A stretch of DNA of 64,000 bases from Blautia schinkii (GCF_013304825.1 NZ_JAAWUO010000007.1:1-64000), one strand, 5' to 3'; counted from the first letter of the stretch, positions 36,805 to 47,001 are shown. Numbers and translations: made by a program. Notes: a model not told the origin generated them from the sequence alone.

Positions 36805-39800
36805 ATGAAAAACAAAAAAGCACAGATACTGTCGATTTTTCTTTCTGCCTGCATACTTGGCACTTCAGCTCCTGTCAGTGCAGCTGATCTTTCCTCAGAG
36901 CTTTTTTCTGCGGATGATATCACTGATACAGAAGCACCTGCAGATACTTCCCAGGATCAGCCAGCAGCAACAGATGAAGCTTCTTCTCCCGACAGCCCAG
37001 ACACCCTGGAAGAACCAGCCGATGACCTGCTCCAGTCACCCGATGATCCTGCACCTGCTGAAAACGGAGCAGATGATCCTTCCGCAGATAGCACTGATCC
37101 TTTCAGTGCCGGCGAAGAGGATGATTTTTCCGATTCCAAGGGAAATGATGATTTTTCTTCCGGAGAGGCAGAACAGGCTCTGGCCGGTATCCTGGATGAT
37201 TCACTGGAAACTCAGATGGCCCGAAAAAGAGGCACTGCTGCTGAAGCAGATATCCCGATATCTTCTTCCGTCTCTACCACATGTACGGTATATAAAGGCA
37301 GCAACCTGGAGAGCCAGAATTATACTAACTGGTCTGCACCTGTGGAATCTTATCTTACTACAAGTCCGGATGGTTATCTTATGCGCGTTCAGAGCGGAGC
37401 CATTGATGGCAAGATCCTGATCGAATATTACGACTCCGGATACAATCTAAAAAAGACTATGACTCTGGATCTTCCGCTTCCTGAATTTGGAGGTTTTTAC
37501 GAAACCGGTGATAATTATTATATTCTCACCGGTCAGAACAATACTGAAAAAGACAACAACAAAGAAGTTTACCGTGTCTGCAAATATTCAAAAACCTGGC
37601 AGGCTTTAGGTTCCTGCGGACTTTTTGGTGCCAATACCACCTATCCTTTTGATGCAGGTTCTGCTCGTATGGCTGTAAACGGAAAATACCTTTTTGTCCG
37701 CACCTGCCATGAAATGTACAATGGCCACCAGGCTAATGTGACTTTTTCCGTGGATACTTCCAATATGTCCATTGCTGATTCATTTACAAGTGTTATGAAT
37801 ACAGATCTCGGATATGTCAGCCACTCTTTTAACCAGTTTATCCAGATCGACAACGGTACACTTCTGGGTTCAGATCATGGCGATGCCTACCCACGTGCTA
37901 TTACAGTCCTTCAGTACCGGACCGATATCAGCAACGGATCTTTTGTCCCACAGAGAACATGGGGTTCCAACACCGACACCTGTAAGGAATTTGATCTCAT
38001 GACTTTCCCAGGCTCAATCGGAAATAACTATACCGGTGCATCTCAGGGTGGCTTTGAATATTCTGATTCCTCTTATCTGGCTGCCGGAAACTATGACGCA
38101 GATGATAATTCCAGAAATGTTTTTGTAGCTTCCGTTTCAAAATCCGGCGGAACTCCTGTTGTACGGTATTTTTCCAATTACGCAGGCACCAGTGACAGTG
38201 CCACCACTCCTCATCTGGTAAAAACAGGCAGCAACAGTTTTGTGCTTCTCTGGTCCAGTCAGGGCTATGTTTACTACACAGCGATCGACGGAACCGGCCA
38301 GCAGGTTGGCTCCACTTACAAGATGGCCGGAAATCTTTCCGACTGTGTTCCTTCTATTATTAATGGTAAGCTGATCTGGTATGCATGGAAAAACAACCAT
38401 AACACATTTTATGAGATCAATCTTTCTGATCTCTCCTCCAACCATGCAACAAGAATTGAGAATGGTCATAAATATGTATACGGAACAACTGTCGAGAATA
38501 ATCAGGTAGATAAAACCTGCCGTGTATGCGGAATCACTTCCAAGGCAGCAGTTCCAACAAAAATTTCCGCCTATATCACCCCTTCCAATTCCAGCTACCA
38601 TACACTAAACGGAAGTGAGTTTCTTACAAAAGATCTCACTTACACAGTAGACTGGTCAACCTGGTTTTCCGGTGATTCCGGTGATGACTATCTGTCGGAC
38701 TGCACGATCTCCTGCTCAGACAACAGTATACTCACTGTACAGCAGACAAGCAACAGTGTTGCAGTGATCACTCCGAAAAAATCAGGAAAAGCCATTCTTA
38801 CCATACAGTCCAAATATAACCCGTCCGTTGTATTTACTTCTGAATTGTATGTGGACATGCTGAGTGAAGATGTTTTCACCTTTTCTCACGGCTATATAGG
38901 ATATTACGATGGCACAAAAAAAGATCCTGAAGTCAAAATATATCGTTCCGGCCTTACTCTGACAGAAGGTACTGATTATACAGCGACTTACAAAGGCGAT
39001 CAGGTCAATGCAGGCACTTTCACTGTAACATTTACCGGAATCGGAAAATATACCGGTTCTGTTACAAAAAAATATACCATTCAGCCAGCCAGAATCTACA
39101 GCAGCTCTACCACTTGTACAATTTCTCCTGAAAACTGTATTTATGACGGCAAGCCTCAGGAGCCAAATGTGGTCATCACAGACCATGGAAAAGCACTGAC
39201 CCGCGGCAAAGACTATACGGTGGAATATCAGAACAACACTTCTATCGGAAGAGCCCGTGCCGGCATTACAGGTATCGGTAACTATTCCGGCTATTTTACC
39301 ACAGCTTTTTATATCAATCGGGGAAGCATCAGCAACTGCGACATTACCCTTTCTGATACTTCCCTCACTTATGATGGTACAGAAAAAAAGCCCCTGGTTA
39401 CTGTTAAATGCAACGGCAACACCTTAACAGAAGATCAGGATTATCATCTGTACTACCGCAGCAATACCAATGCCGGTACTGCTTCCGTTACAATTTCCGG
39501 TACAGGAAACTTTTACAGTTCCGCAAGCAAAACTTTCCAGATCGAACCTGCCGATATCAGCAAATATACAGCGACTCTTTCCCAGGATTCTTTCAGTTAT
39601 GACGGTTCTGAGAAATGCCCGGATATGACGATCACTAACGGAAATACAAAGCTTACATATAACACCGATTATTCTCTTTTCTATAAAAATAACGTAAACA
39701 CCGGTACTGCTTCCGTCACTGCAACAGGTAAGGGCAACTATACCGGCTCTGTTACAAAAACTTTCCAGATCAAAGCCAGTGACTTCAGCAAATGTGATAT

Positions 39801-41904
39801 ACAGCTTTCTGCTTCCTCCTTCACTTACGATGGTACAGAGAAAAAGCCGGAGATCACAGTTAAATCCGGCAGCAAATTACTGGTTTCCGGTACTGATTAC
39901 GCAGTTTCCTACAGCAATAATATCAATGTCGGTACTGCCTCTGTTGCTATCACCGGCAAGGGAAAATATTCCGGTACTATAACAAAAGCTTTTTCAATCA
40001 ATCCAGCTGACTTTACCAAGGCTTCCGTTACGCTCTTTGCTTCCTCCTTCACATGGGATGGCACGGAGAAAAAACCGAGTGTTACAGTTAAGATTGGCAA
40101 CAGGCAGCTCACTGCAAACACTAACTATACTGTTTCTTATAAGAACAACGTAAGCGTTGGTACTGCTTCCGTTACCCTCACAGCAAAGGGAAATTACACA
40201 GGTTCTGTTTCAAAGAACTTCTCGATTACCGCCGCTGACTTTGCAAAAACTTCCGTTTCTCTTTCCGCCTCTTCCTTCACCTATGATGGAGCAGAAAAGA
40301 AGCCAGGGATCACTGTAAAGAATGGCAGCAAACTGCTTACCACAAACACTGACTACACTGTTTCTTACAAAAATAACATAAACGCTGGTACGGCTTCTGT
40401 TACCATCACCGGCAAAGGCAGCTACTCCGGTTCTCAGACGAAAAACTTTACCATTAATCCGGCCGATTTTACCAGAACCACTGTTTCTCTTTCTGCTTCT
40501 TCCTTCATCTATGACGGTGCAGAAAAGAAACCGGAAATCACTGTCAAAACCGGAAACACACAGTTAACGCTCAACAAAGACTACACCATTTCCTACAAAA
40601 ACAACACAAACGTAGGTACTGCTTCTGTCACTGTCACAGGCAAGGGCAATTACTCCGGTTCTCAGACAAAAGACTTTACCATCACTGCCGCTACTTTCAC
40701 CGGTGTGACTGTTACACTTTCCAATTCAGCCTTTACTTATGACGGCACGGAGAAAAAACCAGGTGTCACAGTGAAAGCAGGCAGCAAACTGCTCTCAGCT
40801 GATAAAGATTACACCATTGCTTACGCAAACAATATAAACGCAGGCACGGCCTCTGTTATCATCACAGGCAAGGGCAGCTACTCCGGCTCCACAGCCAAAA
40901 GTTTCACCATTAATCCGGCTGACCTTTCAAAAGCCTCCATTACGCTTTCCGCATCCTCATTTATCTATGACGGAACCGAAAAGAAACCGGAGGTCACAAT
41001 CTCCATTGGCCAGAAACATCTGTCAGAAGAAACCGACTATACTCTTTCATACAAAAATAATACCAATATCGGAACCGCTTCTGTCACTGCATCCGGAACC
41101 GGCAATTATACAGGCTCCATCTCCAAAACTTTCAACATTGCCGCCACTGACTTAAGTACTGCAGATGTAAAACTATCCGCTGCTTCCTTCACTTACAACG
41201 GAAAGGCCATTACACCATCTGTCACAGTCACCTGCAATGATAAAGCCCTGACAAACGGTACCGATTACTCCGTTGCTTACACCAGTAATATCAATGCTGG
41301 CACTGCCAGAGTAACGATCACAGGCATCGGAGCTTATTCAGGTGTCAAAACTGTTACCTTCCGGATCAAACGTGCAAAAGCTACGCTCACTCCAACCGCA
41401 GCAGCACTCACACTGACACAAAGCAGCCGCAAGACAGCAGTGATCAAGCGTAAAAAAACCGATGGAAAGATATCCCTGAAAGCTTCCAACAGTAAAATCG
41501 TAAAGATATCCGGAACCAGCATCATTCCGTTAAGTCCGGGAAAGGCCACTGTTACCATCACTGCAGCACAGGGCAAAAATTACAACGCTGTTTCTGCGAA
41601 AATCAGCATCTCTGTACGCCCGCTTCCTGTCAGCAGTCTTTCTCTGAAGTCCTCAGCAAAAGGCCAGGCAACTGTATCCTGGAAGCAGGTAAAATCCATT
41701 ACCTCTTATCAGATCCAGTACAGCACTGCAAGCAGCATGAAGAGTGCCAGAACGATCACAGTAAAAGGCGCCTCAAAATCAGCAGTTCTGAAAAAACTGA
41801 CCAGAGGCAAAAAATATTATGTTCGAATCCGCACAGTGAAAACAGTGAGCAAAAAGAACTATTACTCTACCTGGAGCAAAACAGCTTCCGTAAAAGTAAA
41901 ATAA
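36805..41904 (+). CDS. Large secreted repeat protein (surface adhesin-like)
   Basis: 1,699 residues. A signal peptide (residues 1-26, cut after PVSA) is followed by an acidic Asp/Ser/Pro/Glu linker (27-145), a beta-rich region that may be a propeller (about 150-560), a CRVCG segment and an Ig-like domain (about 590-690). Then come eleven tandem modules of about 76 residues (693-1526) built on the pattern FTYDGTEKKP ... GTASVTITGKGNYTGS, of the MBG/YDG type. It ends with a BIG2-like domain (about 1530-1612) and a fibronectin III domain (1613-1699). No LPxTG motif, SLH or choline-binding repeats are seen, so how it stays at the surface is unknown. Start fixed by AAGGAGG. A single gene bracketed by tRNA-Leu repeats. 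Confidence 0.88.
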   Translation: MKNKKAQILSIFLSACILGTSAPVSAADLSSELFSADDITDTEAPADTSQDQPAATDEASSPDSPDTLEEPADDLLQSPDDPAPAENGADDPSADSTDPFSAGEEDDFSDSKGNDDFSSGEAEQALAGILDDSLETQMARKRGTAAEADIPISSSVSTTCTVYKGSNLESQNYTNWSAPVESYLTTSPDGYLMRVQSGAIDGKILIEYYDSGYNLKKTMTLDLPLPEFGGFYETGDNYYILTGQNNTEKDNNKEVYRVCKYSKTWQALGSCGLFGANTTYPFDAGSARMAVNGKYLFVRTCHEMYNGHQANVTFSVDTSNMSIADSFTSVMNTDLGYVSHSFNQFIQIDNGTLLGSDHGDAYPRAITVLQYRTDISNGSFVPQRTWGSNTDTCKEFDLMTFPGSIGNNYTGASQGGFEYSDSSYLAAGNYDADDNSRNVFVASVSKSGGTPVVRYFSNYAGTSDSATTPHLVKTGSNSFVLLWSSQGYVYYTAIDGTGQQVGSTYKMAGNLSDCVPSIINGKLIWYAWKNNHNTFYEINLSDLSSNHATRIENGHKYVYGTTVENNQVDKTCRVCGITSKAAVPTKISAYITPSNSSYHTLNGSEFLTKDLTYTVDWSTWFSGDSGDDYLSDCTISCSDNSILTVQQTSNSVAVITPKKSGKAILTIQSKYNPSVVFTSELYVDMLSEDVFTFSHGYIGYYDGTKKDPEVKIYRSGLTLTEGTDYTATYKGDQVNAGTFTVTFTGIGKYTGSVTKKYTIQPARIYSSSTTCTISPENCIYDGKPQEPNVVITDHGKALTRGKDYTVEYQNNTSIGRARAGITGIGNYSGYFTTAFYINRGSISNCDITLSDTSLTYDGTEKKPLVTVKCNGNTLTEDQDYHLYYRSNTNAGTASVTISGTGNFYSSASKTFQIEPADISKYTATLSQDSFSYDGSEKCPDMTITNGNTKLTYNTDYSLFYKNNVNTGTASVTATGKGNYTGSVTKTFQIKASDFSKCDIQLSASSFTYDGTEKKPEITVKSGSKLLVSGTDYAVSYSNNINVGTASVAITGKGKYSGTITKAFSINPADFTKASVTLFASSFTWDGTEKKPSVTVKIGNRQLTANTNYTVSYKNNVSVGTASVTLTAKGNYTGSVSKNFSITAADFAKTSVSLSASSFTYDGAEKKPGITVKNGSKLLTTNTDYTVSYKNNINAGTASVTITGKGSYSGSQTKNFTINPADFTRTTVSLSASSFIYDGAEKKPEITVKTGNTQLTLNKDYTISYKNNTNVGTASVTVTGKGNYSGSQTKDFTITAATFTGVTVTLSNSAFTYDGTEKKPGVTVKAGSKLLSADKDYTIAYANNINAGTASVIITGKGSYSGSTAKSFTINPADLSKASITLSASSFIYDGTEKKPEVTISIGQKHLSEETDYTLSYKNNTNIGTASVTASGTGNYTGSISKTFNIAATDLSTADVKLSAASFTYNGKAITPSVTVTCNDKALTNGTDYSVAYTSNINAGTARVTITGIGAYSGVKTVTFRIKRAKATLTPTAAALTLTQSSRKTAVIKRKKTDGKISLKASNSKIVKISGTSIIPLSPGKATVTITAAQGKNYNAVSAKISISVRPLPVSSLSLKSSAKGQATVSWKQVKSITSYQIQYSTASSMKSARTITVKGASKSAVLKKLTRGKKYYVRIRTVKTVSKKNYYSTWSKTASVKVK
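38881..41383. repeat. Eleven tandem ~228-bp modules
   Basis: Modules 5 to 10 are spaced exactly 228 bases (YDG or WDG codons at about 39823, 40051, 40279, 40507, 40735 and 40963) and are the most alike; the outer ones have drifted. The spacing is a multiple of three, so recombination would change length but not frame. Confidence 0.9.
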
Positions 41905-41929
41905 TCAAACACCTAAACATCTAAAAACA

Positions 41930-41985
41930 AAAGCACCGTATCACAAACAGGCCGGAATATTCCAGACTCCGCGATACGGTGCTTT
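41930..41985 (+). terminator. Terminator of the surface-protein gene
   Basis: Thirteen-base perfect arms AAAGCACCGTATC (41930-41942) and GATACGGTGCTTT (41973-41985), followed by T-rich sequence, 25 bases after the stop codon. Confidence 0.85.
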
Positions 41986-42051
41986 CTCTATATACTTTTC
42001 GACAAACAGATAAAAGTGGACACATTCGGTTAAAGCACAGACAATACATAT

Positions 42052-42080
42052 AAAAAAAGAACCGTGATCTCTCACCGTTC
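42052..42080 (-). terminator. Terminator of tRNA-Leu copy 3
   Basis: GAACCGTGA and TCACCGTTC arms (42059-42080) pair with one mismatch; the minus strand continues with seven T residues. Confidence 0.75.
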
Positions 42081-42094
42081 CCACTTTCATAAAA

Positions 42095-42179
42095 TGCGGA
42101 AGATGGGACTTGAACCCACACGAGCGCAATGCTCACAAGATCCTTAGTCTTGCTCGTCTGCCAGTTCCGACACTTCCGC
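42095..42179 (-). tRNA. tRNA-Leu, anticodon AAG (copy 3)
   Basis: Identical over 85 bases to copies 1 and 2, same strand. It has its own promoter (42229-42257) and terminator. Confidence 0.96.
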
Positions 42180-42228
42180 ATATCGCATTTCTTTGGGATT
42201 TTTTATTTTCTCCCTCGCGACATGTGAT

Positions 42229-42257
42229 AGTATAACAAAGGTGTCTCTATATGTCAA
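42229..42257 (-). promoter_or_regulatory. Strong promoter of tRNA-Leu copy 3
   Basis: Minus-strand TTGACA (42252-42257), 17-base spacer, TATACT (42229-42234), the same design as at 36601-36629. Confidence 0.88.
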
Positions 42258-42321
42258 CACTTTTTTCTAAAAAATATATAAAATATTTTTTATTTATACA
42301 ATTGGTACATTTCGTTCAATT

Positions 42322-42357
42322 ATAAGGGGCCGCCTTACCAAAAAGGCCGCCCCTTAT
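42322..42357 (-). terminator. Stem-loop after the cupin gene
   Basis: Fifteen-base arms (42322-42336 and 42343-42357) built on AAGGGGC...CCGCCCCTT with one mismatch. No long T-run, so termination is likely but not certain. Confidence 0.65.
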
Positions 42358-42391
42358 CATACTTCTGTTTTCTATATTTCGTCTATATGAA

Positions 42392-42718
42392 TCAGTCAAA
42401 GATAATCAGTGCCATAAATACAAGATCTGTCTCTCCTGTATTTGTAAGACCATGTCCTTTTCCATCTGGTGTGATGGTAATATCACCGGCTTTTACCGGA
42501 CGTTTTACACCGTTATCATCGTACTCGCCTTCACCACTTAAGATATAGTAGGTTTCTGTCTCGCCATGATGCTCATGGTATCCGAGAGAACAGCCTTTCT
42601 CAATAGTAACCTGTGCGTAAAGTCCGCATTTTCCTTTCAGCTCATCTCCCTCAAGAATGTCTTTGATGATCACATGACCTTTACCGCCGCACATATTTTC
42701 TACTCTTCTGATACCCAT
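42392..42718 (-). CDS. Small cupin-domain protein
   Basis: 108 residues, a single cupin barrel. Metal residues are in GYHEHHGETETYYILSGEGEY (first motif) and PDGKGHGLTNTG (second motif). Such stand-alone cupins bind small molecules or act on sugars and keto acids; nothing here narrows the substrate. AAGGGG lies 9 bases before the ATG, and the gene has its own promoter and stem-loop. Confidence 0.88.
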   Translation of the reverse strand: MGIRRVENMCGGKGHVIIKDILEGDELKGKCGLYAQVTIEKGCSLGYHEHHGETETYYILSGEGEYDDNGVKRPVKAGDITITPDGKGHGLTNTGETDLVFMALIIFD

Positions 42719-42802
42719 GATAAAATCCCCTTTCGTGATTGCGTAAATTGTGAATTTTTATAAACCCAGACTCTCTGCGGTCTGTGCTTCACTTCCCGTA
42801 CA

Positions 42803-42831
42803 ATTATAAACGATATGATGAATTTTCGCAA
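42803..42831 (-). promoter_or_regulatory. Promoter of the cupin gene
   Basis: Minus-strand TTGCGA (42826-42831), 17-base spacer, TATAAT (42803-42808). Confidence 0.7.
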
Positions 42832-42847
42832 TCCTCATTGTTATAGA

Positions 42848-44071
42848 TTACAGATTTTTAATTCTCTCAATTGCTTCCAATGTATTCTCATAGCTTCCGA
42901 ATGCAGTCAGACGGAAATATCCCTCGCCGTGTGCACCAAAGCCTGAACCTGGTGTTCCTACGATGTGTGCTTTCTCAAGGAGATAATCAAAGAACTCCCA
43001 GGAAGTCATCTGATCCGGTGTTTTCAGCCAGATGTATGGAGCATTTTTTCCACCGGATACGGAAAATCCTGCTGCAGAAAGTCCCTCAAGGATAGTCTTT
43101 GCATTACGCATGTAATAAGCGATCTGCTCCTTCAGCTGTGCTTTTCCCTCCGGAGAGTAAACAGCCTCACCTGCTCTCTGTACAATGTACGGAGCACCGT
43201 TAAACTTGGTTCCGTGGCGTCTTGCCCAGAGACTGTGAAGCTCTGCGCCATCACGCACCAGTTCCTTCGGAACAACAGTAAATCCAAGACGGACGCCTGT
43301 AAAGCCTGCATTTTTGGAAAAGCTTCGAAGCTCGATGGCACAGGTTCTTGCACCCTCGCACTCATAAATGCTGTGCGGAACATCCTCCTCAGAAATATAT
43401 GCCTCATATGCTGCATCATAGATGATCACGCAGCCGTTTTTGTTGGCGTAGTTGACCCACTCCTGAAGAGCAGCCTTTGTGATAGCACCGCCGGTAGGAT
43501 TGTTAGGGAAGCAGAGATAAATCAGATCCGGTACTTCATCTGCCGGGATCTCCGGAAGGAAACCATTCTCCTCTTTGCAAGGCATGTAGATCACGCCGTC
43601 AAAGTTCTCTCTCTCCTTGTTATAAAGACCAGTACGTCCAGCCATAACGTTGGTATCTACATATACAGGATAAACCGGGTCGCAAACTGCAACCTTGTTA
43701 TCCAGTCCGAAGATCTCCTGGATGTTTCCGGAATCGCTCTTTGCACCGTCAGAAACAAAGATCTCATCTGCGCTGATATCACAGCCTCTGGAATGATAAT
43801 CATTTTTTGCAATGGCACTTCTTAAGAACTCATATCCGAGATCTGGAGCATATCCGTGGAATGTCTCTGCATGTGCCATCTCGTCTACTGATTTATGAAG
43901 GGCATCAATAATCGCCGGCGCAAGGGGCTGTGTCACATCACCGATTCCAAGACTGATCACAGAATCCTTAAATTCCGGATTGGCCTCCTTATATGCGCTT
44001 ACCTTCTTTGCGATATTGGAAAACAGATAGCTTCCCGGAAGTTTTAAATAATTCTGATTTACTGTAACCAT
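42848..44071 (-). CDS. dapL: LL-diaminopimelate aminotransferase
   Basis: 407 residues, a PLP enzyme converting tetrahydrodipicolinate directly to LL-diaminopimelate for lysine and peptidoglycan. The opening [16 protein letters not shown] and [11 protein letters not shown] are diagnostic of Dap[22 protein letters not shown] and the PLP lysine in [15 protein letters not shown] follow. GAAGGAG precedes the ATG, only 6 bases after gatB, so it belongs to the aspS-gatCAB transcript: aspartate-derived products together. Confidence 0.96.
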   Translation of the reverse strand: MVTVNQNYLKLPGSYLFSNIAKKVSAYKEANPEFKDSVISLGIGDVTQPLAPAIIDALHKSVDEMAHAETFHGYAPDLGYEFLRSAIAKNDYHSRGCDISADEIFVSDGAKSDSGNIQEIFGLDNKVAVCDPVYPVYVDTNVMAGRTGLYNKERENFDGVIYMPCKEENGFLPEIPADEVPDLIYLCFPNNPTGGAITKAALQEWVNYANKNGCVIIYDAAYEAYISEEDVPHSIYECEGARTCAIELRSFSKNAGFTGVRLGFTVVPKELVRDGAELHSLWARRHGTKFNGAPYIVQRAGEAVYSPEGKAQLKEQIAYYMRNAKTILEGLSAAGFSVSGGKNAPYIWLKTPDQMTSWEFFDYLLEKAHIVGTPGSGFGAHGEGYFRLTAFGSYENTLEAIERIKNL

Positions 44072-44077
44072 AGTATT

Positions 44078-45517
44078 TTATCTCCTTCTCTCAATTTCCT
44101 CTGCCAGTGCTTTTCTGACGCTGTCAGGATTTGCCTTGCCTTTCAGTTCTCTCATCAGCTGTCCTACGAAAAATCCCATAACCTTATCCTTGCCGCCCAG
44201 AAGCTCTGCCAGCGGTCCGGGGTTTGCATCTACGATCTTTTTCACAGTTTCAGTGAGAAGGCCTGTGTCTTCTACGATCTTAAGACCATTCTCTTCTATA
44301 TATACAACCGGATCAATATCCTCGTCAAACACTTTTTCAAATACTTTCTTGGCATTCTGTGCGCTGACCTCTTTTTTCTCTACCATGGAAAGAAGGTCTG
44401 CCAGATGCTTCGGTGTAAAGTTTACTTTCTCAGGATCAAGGCCCTTGTCCTTTGTCAGGCGGAGAACCTCCACCATAAACCAGTTTGCCACCTTTTTCGG
44501 GTTTCCGAGAAGAACCGCTGTCTCCTCAAAAAGCCCTGCCAGATGTCTGGATTCGGTAAGGATTCCTGCATCATAGGCCGGAAGCTCATACTCCTTCTGA
44601 TAACGTTCCATCTTGGCTTCACGAAGCTCCGGAATGGAAGTACGCAGCTCTTCGATCCATGCATCGGAAATGTGGATCGGCGGAAGATCCGGGTCCGGGA
44701 AGTAACGGTAATCCTTTGCATCCTCCTTGGAACGCATGGCATGGGAAGACTCTTTGTTATCGTCCCATCTTCTTGTCTCCTGGACAACGGATCTGCCTTC
44801 TTCCAGAAGCTCGATCTGACGTTCTCTCTCACCCTCGATTGCTCTCGCAATGGCCTTGAAGGAGTTCAGGTTCTTCATCTCTGTTCTTGTTCCGAAGGTC
44901 TCGCTTCCCACCTCACGGACAGAAAGGTTGACATCAGCACGCATGGATCCCTCCTGGAGCTTGCAGTCAGAAACTCCCAGATATTGCATGGTGCAGCGGA
45001 GCTTTTCCAGATATGCGATAACCTCCTCAGAGCTTCTCATATCCGGCTCGGATACGATCTCGATCAGCGGTACTCCGCTTCGGTTATAGTCAACAAGAGA
45101 GCAGTCTTCCCACTCATCATGGATCAGCTTACCGGCATCCTCCTCCATATGCATCTCATGGATACGTACAGTCTTTTTGCCTGCGGAAGTCTCGATCTCA
45201 ACAGCTCCGTCGTAGCAGATCGGCAGATACAGCTGAGATATCTGATAGTTCTGGGGATTATCCGGGTAAAAATAGTTCTTACGGTCAAACTTGCAGTACT
45301 GATGGATATGGCAGTTTGCCGCAAGACCTGCCTTGATAGCAAACTCTACCACTTTTTTGTTGAGGACCGGAAGAGAGCCCGGCATACCGGTGCAGACCGG
45401 GCAGGTATGTGTATTTGGTGCGCCTCCGAATTCTGTGGAGCATCCGCAAAAGATCTTTGTTTTTGTGGCAAGCTCCACATGCACCTCAAGTCCTATGACT
45501 GTCTCATACTGTTTCAT
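44078..45517 (-). CDS. gatB: Asp/Glu-tRNA amidotransferase subunit B
   Basis: 479 residues. Binds the mischarged tRNA and activates its side chain for amidation. ETVIGLEVHVELATKTKIFC, SLPVLNKKVVEFAI, DRKNYFYPDNPQNYQISQ and the tail YqeY-like domain (about 330-479, FVGQLMRELKGKANPDSV) match GatB. Its start overlaps gatA by 4 bases. Confidence 0.97.
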   Translation of the reverse strand: MKQYETVIGLEVHVELATKTKIFCGCSTEFGGAPNTHTCPVCTGMPGSLPVLNKKVVEFAIKAGLAANCHIHQYCKFDRKNYFYPDNPQNYQISQLYLPICYDGAVEIETSAGKKTVRIHEMHMEEDAGKLIHDEWEDCSLVDYNRSGVPLIEIVSEPDMRSSEEVIAYLEKLRCTMQYLGVSDCKLQEGSMRADVNLSVREVGSETFGTRTEMKNLNSFKAIARAIEGERERQIELLEEGRSVVQETRRWDDNKESSHAMRSKEDAKDYRYFPDPDLPPIHISDAWIEELRTSIPELREAKMERYQKEYELPAYDAGILTESRHLAGLFEETAVLLGNPKKVANWFMVEVLRLTKDKGLDPEKVNFTPKHLADLLSMVEKKEVSAQNAKKVFEKVFDEDIDPVVYIEENGLKIVEDTGLLTETVKKIVDANPGPLAELLGGKDKVMGFFVGQLMRELKGKANPDSVRKALAEEIERRR

Positions 45518-46986
45518 GCCTTTTCTCCCCCTTCCATCGCTGTTCCGAAATCACCACGTTTTTTCTCATAGGCATGTGCTGCGCGGAACAGGTTGTTTTC
45601 TTTGAAGCAATCACCGATCATCTGGATTCCGATCGGAAGTCCTGCTGCGTCTTTTCCGCATGGAACTGTGATTCCGGGAAGTCCGCACAGGTTTACTGCT
45701 ACCGTATAAATATCGCCAAGATACATGGCAAGAGGATCTTTCAGGCTCTCTCCCAGCTTCGGCGCCGTAAAGGGTGATGCCGGGGCAAGAAGAACATCAT
45801 ATTTGGAAAAGGCCTGATCAAATTCCTTTTTGATAAGGGCTTTTGTGCGAAGTGCTTTCAGATAGTAAGCATCGTAGTAACCGGAGCTTAACACAAAGGA
45901 GCCAAGCATGATACGGCGCTTTACTTCCTCGCCGAAACCTTCAGTCCTTGTCTTCTTGTACATATCATGAAGTCCCTCGTACTCTTTTGCACGGAAGCCG
46001 TACTTCACACCGTCAAAGCGCTCCAGATTGGAGCTGGCCTCTGCGCTGGCAATGATGTAGTAGGCAGGGATCATATATTCTGTTGTCTTCATGGAGAAAA
46101 ATTCTACCACTGCGCCCATCTCGGTAAGGCTCTTCAGCGTATTCATAAAGGCCTCTTTTACCTCCGGGTTCAGTCCCTCTGAGAGATATTCCTTCGGCAC
46201 GCCGAATTTCATTCCCACGATCTTATCCGTCATAGAAGCAGAGAAATCAAGATCCTCTCTCTTCATGGAGGTGCTGTCCTTGGCATCGTGTCCGGCAATG
46301 ATCTCAAGAAGTGCCGCACAGTCTGCAACATCCTTTCCTACCGGTCCGATCTGATCCAGAGAGGATGCATAGGCAACCAGTCCGTAACGGGATACTGTTC
46401 CGTATGTCGGTTTGATTCCGGTAACACCGCAATAGGAGCTTGGCTGACGGATGGAACCGCCGGTATCAGAACCCAGTGCCAGGTAAGTCTCTCCTGCTGC
46501 CACTGCCGCACAGGAGCCGCCGGAGGAGCCGCCCGGAACATGCTCCAGATCCCACGGGTTTCTGGTGACGCCGTAAGCGGATGTCTCTGTGGTACTTCCC
46601 ATGGCAAACTCATCCATGTTTGTCTTTCCGATGATCACAAGACCTGCCTGTTCCAAGCGGTCAATAACCTCGGCATTGTACTGCGGCACAAAATTCTCAA
46701 GGATCTTTGATGCACAGGTAGTTGTTTTTCCCTTGATGCAGATATTATCTTTAATTGCAACAGGTACACCTGCAAGAGGTCCGGTATAAGTTCCGTCCTC
46801 AATGCCCTTCTGTACCTTTTTGGCTCTTGCATAGGCTTCTTTTTTGTAAGTATCAAGATAAGCGTGGACCTTGTCCTCTTTTGCTTCGATCTGATCAAAT
46901 ACGTATTTCACACCGTCCAGGACGCTTATCTGATGCTGCTTGATCTTTTCCGCAAGCTGTAATGCGGTTAATTTTCCCAAATCCAT
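45514..46986 (-). CDS. gatA: Asp/Glu-tRNA amidotransferase subunit A
   Basis: 490 residues, the glutaminase (amidase-signature) subunit that releases ammonia from glutamine. Catalytic lysine in GVPVAIKDNIC, the cis-serine in LGSDTGGSIRQPSS, and the nucleophile-containing GSSGGSCAAVAAGE. The start is 15 bases after gatC, with CAGGAG upstream. Confidence 0.97.
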   Translation of the reverse strand: MDLGKLTALQLAEKIKQHQISVLDGVKYVFDQIEAKEDKVHAYLDTYKKEAYARAKKVQKGIEDGTYTGPLAGVPVAIKDNICIKGKTTTCASKILENFVPQYNAEVIDRLEQAGLVIIGKTNMDEFAMGSTTETSAYGVTRNPWDLEHVPGGSSGGSCAAVAAGETYLALGSDTGGSIRQPSSYCGVTGIKPTYGTVSRYGLVAYASSLDQIGPVGKDVADCAALLEIIAGHDAKDSTSMKREDLDFSASMTDKIVGMKFGVPKEYLSEGLNPEVKEAFMNTLKSLTEMGAVVEFFSMKTTEYMIPAYYIIASAEASSNLERFDGVKYGFRAKEYEGLHDMYKKTRTEGFGEEVKRRIMLGSFVLSSGYYDAYYLKALRTKALIKKEFDQAFSKYDVLLAPASPFTAPKLGESLKDPLAMYLGDIYTVAVNLCGLPGITVPCGKDAAGLPIGIQMIGDCFKENNLFRAAHAYEKKRGDFGTAMEGGEKA

Positions 46987-47001
46987 GTCCTGTCTCCTGT
47001 C

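Larger units (their letters stand above)
42095..42268. repeat. Direct repeat, right copy (tRNA-Leu locus)
   Basis: Partner of 36466-36640. Just upstream of the tRNA it reads ATATCGCATTTC, which matches the flank of copy 1 rather than copy 2, and then returns to the copy 2 promoter sequence. It therefore looks like a recombinant of the tandem pair. Confidence 0.85.

Noticed and set aside
38881-41383. Regular repeats as a CRISPR array
   Set aside because: Units are 228 bases, all coding in one frame, with no short repeat/unique spacer pattern.
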